Assembly (NCBI RefSeq): GCF_000024365.1
Contig: NC_013235.1
Span: 5,146,001 to 5,210,000 of the forward strand
Origin: Nakamurella multipartita DSM 44233
Lineage (GTDB): Bacteria > Actinomycetota > Actinomycetes > Mycobacteriales > Nakamurellaceae
Reading direction: 5' to 3'
DNA: 64,000 nucleotides
Positions 63,251 through 64,000 of the stretch are shown here, in pieces. Under the pieces are notes generated by a model. It was not told where the DNA came from, ran no database searches, and saw only the letters and a list, made by a program, of their open reading frames with translations. The first letter of the stretch is position 1; each line of letters opens with the position of its first letter. The position numbers were made by a program, and so were the translations under genes.

Positions 63251-64000
63251 TCAGTTCAGGCTGGCGTTGCGCTGATTGATCGACGTGGCGGCGTTCTGCA
63301 TGGTGGTCGTCGGATCGGCGCCACCGGCCACCTGGAACTCAGCCAGGCCCCAGTCCTCGAACACGTTGGACATCTGCGGGATGGACGGCATCGGGATGCC
63401 CTGCTGGCCGTACTCGCCGAAGGCCTTGATGATCGGGTCGGCGGCAGCCGTCTCGAACGAGGCCTTCCATGCCGGCGGGCGCGGGTCGACCGCGAACATG
63501 GCGTCCATGAACTCGGTGGTCTGGACCTCGTCGGACAGGAAGGTCGAGGCCAACACCGGGTTCTTGGCGTTGTTCGGCTGGAAGAAGGCCCGCACGCCGA
63601 TGAACGGCTGCGACTTGTACTGGCTGCCTTCCCAGTTCGGGATCGCGCAGACCATCAGGTTGTCGCCCAGCGCCGCCTTGGCGTCCGGAATCGCCCAGGG
63701 ACCGGTGATCCAGTAGGGCGACTTGCCGGTGGTGAATGCTTCCTTGGCGATGTCGAAGCTGACGTTGGCGCCGAAGATGCCCTTGGCGGTCAGGTCCTGC
63801 AGGCGCTTGGCCGCGGCGATCGCGCCTTCGCTGCCGATGCCCATGTCCTTGGCGTCGAAGGTGCCGTCGGCGTTCTGCTTGAACGCGTACCCACCGTCGG
63901 CGCTGAACAGCGGCTGCCAGTGGTAACCGTCACCGGTCGCCCCGATCTGCATACCGATGCCCAGGCCGGACTGCACGGTGCCCGCGGCAATCAGCGCCTC
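63251..64000 (-). CDS. Maltose/maltodextrin-binding protein MalE-type (5' end cut by window edge)
   Basis: C-terminal 249 codons of a solute-binding lipoprotein. SPYWITGPWAIPDAKAALGD is the conserved hinge region, followed by GVRAFFQPNNAKNPVLASTF and RPPAWKASFETAAADPIIKA. The frame is open to the window edge, so signal peptide and lipobox are not visible. It lies 33 bases before malF, and is the first known gene of the operon. The binding residues for the sugar cannot be assigned from this part alone. Confidence 0.9.
   Translation of the reverse strand, partial: EALIAAGTVQSGLGIGMQIGATGDGYHWQPLFSADGGYAFKQNADGTFDAKDMGIGSEGAIAAAKRLQDLTAKGIFGANVSFDIAKEAFTTGKSPYWITGPWAIPDAKAALGDNLMVCAIPNWEGSQYKSQPFIGVRAFFQPNNAKNPVLASTFLSDEVQTTEFMDAMFAVDPRPPAWKASFETAAADPIIKAFGEYGQQGIPMPSIPQMSNVFEDWGLAEFQVAGGADPTTTMQNAATSINQRNASLN

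Overview
The window looks like a chromosomal segment of a high-GC actinobacterium. The evidence is very GC-rich coding sequence, many GTG starts, and the Glp/RimJ/GlpR(SepX) division cluster, which is characteristic of Actinomycetota. ECF-type biotin uptake genes, a class F sortase and a SigK/RskA pair fit the same group. I cannot name the genus with confidence.

Positions 1-5437 are an AT-richer, minus-strand defence-type block. It holds the 5' part of a type I restriction-modification methyltransferase (hsdM, cut by the window edge), a 1017-aa STAND-type P-loop NTPase, and a small helical protein encoded just upstream of the NTPase.

Positions 5479-18316 are an integrative mobile element with nearly all genes on the plus strand. 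It carries a translationally coupled cassette of small proteins and an MT-A70 adenine methyltransferase, then a conjugative-coupling/HerA-like ATPase, a Replic_Relax-type protein, a second DNA methyltransferase, a small ribbon-helix-helix-like protein, the antirestriction protein ArdA, an XRE repressor with an ImmA-like metallopeptidase, and a large serine recombinase. The recombinase reading frame runs antisense through tRNA-Ala(CGC), which marks the right junction. The coupling ATPase is split by an ISL3-family insertion sequence with a perfect 8-bp target duplication, so the element is probably defective for transfer. Matching operator-like palindromes (TTGAW-N4-TTCAAC) lie before the conjugation/replication genes and in the XRE promoter, suggesting one repressor controls both.

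From 18.6 kb the sequence is ordinary chromosome. In order it holds: a ComB-like phosphatase; glpR-rimJ-glp with 5-formyl-THF cyclo-ligase, an FmdB zinc ribbon, a PQQ-type sugar dehydrogenase lipoprotein, a SAF protein and mscL; mogA; a biotin-linked operon bioY-acyl-CoA ligase-thiolase-bioM-bioN; a serine hydrolase lipoprotein with an apparent frameshift; a DUF4397/sortase F/SigK/RskA cluster; and macro-domain, HAD and NmrA-like genes. A small accessory patch beside tRNA-Arg(CCT) holds a pentapeptide-repeat protein, an XRE-cupin regulator, a membrane protein and an unknown 373-aa protein. A two-component system follows with a DUF5666 protein, then a maleylacetate reductase-like enzyme, a secreted phospholipase A2, an HtrA protease, HtpG with an unusual acidic linker, a saccharopine dehydrogenase-like enzyme, an APC permease with a universal stress protein, and a LacI regulator.

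The last 7 kb are a maltodextrin-type uptake operon reading toward lower coordinates: binding protein (cut by the window edge), MalF, MalG, MsmK-type ATPase and a cytoplasmic GH13 glucanohydrolase.
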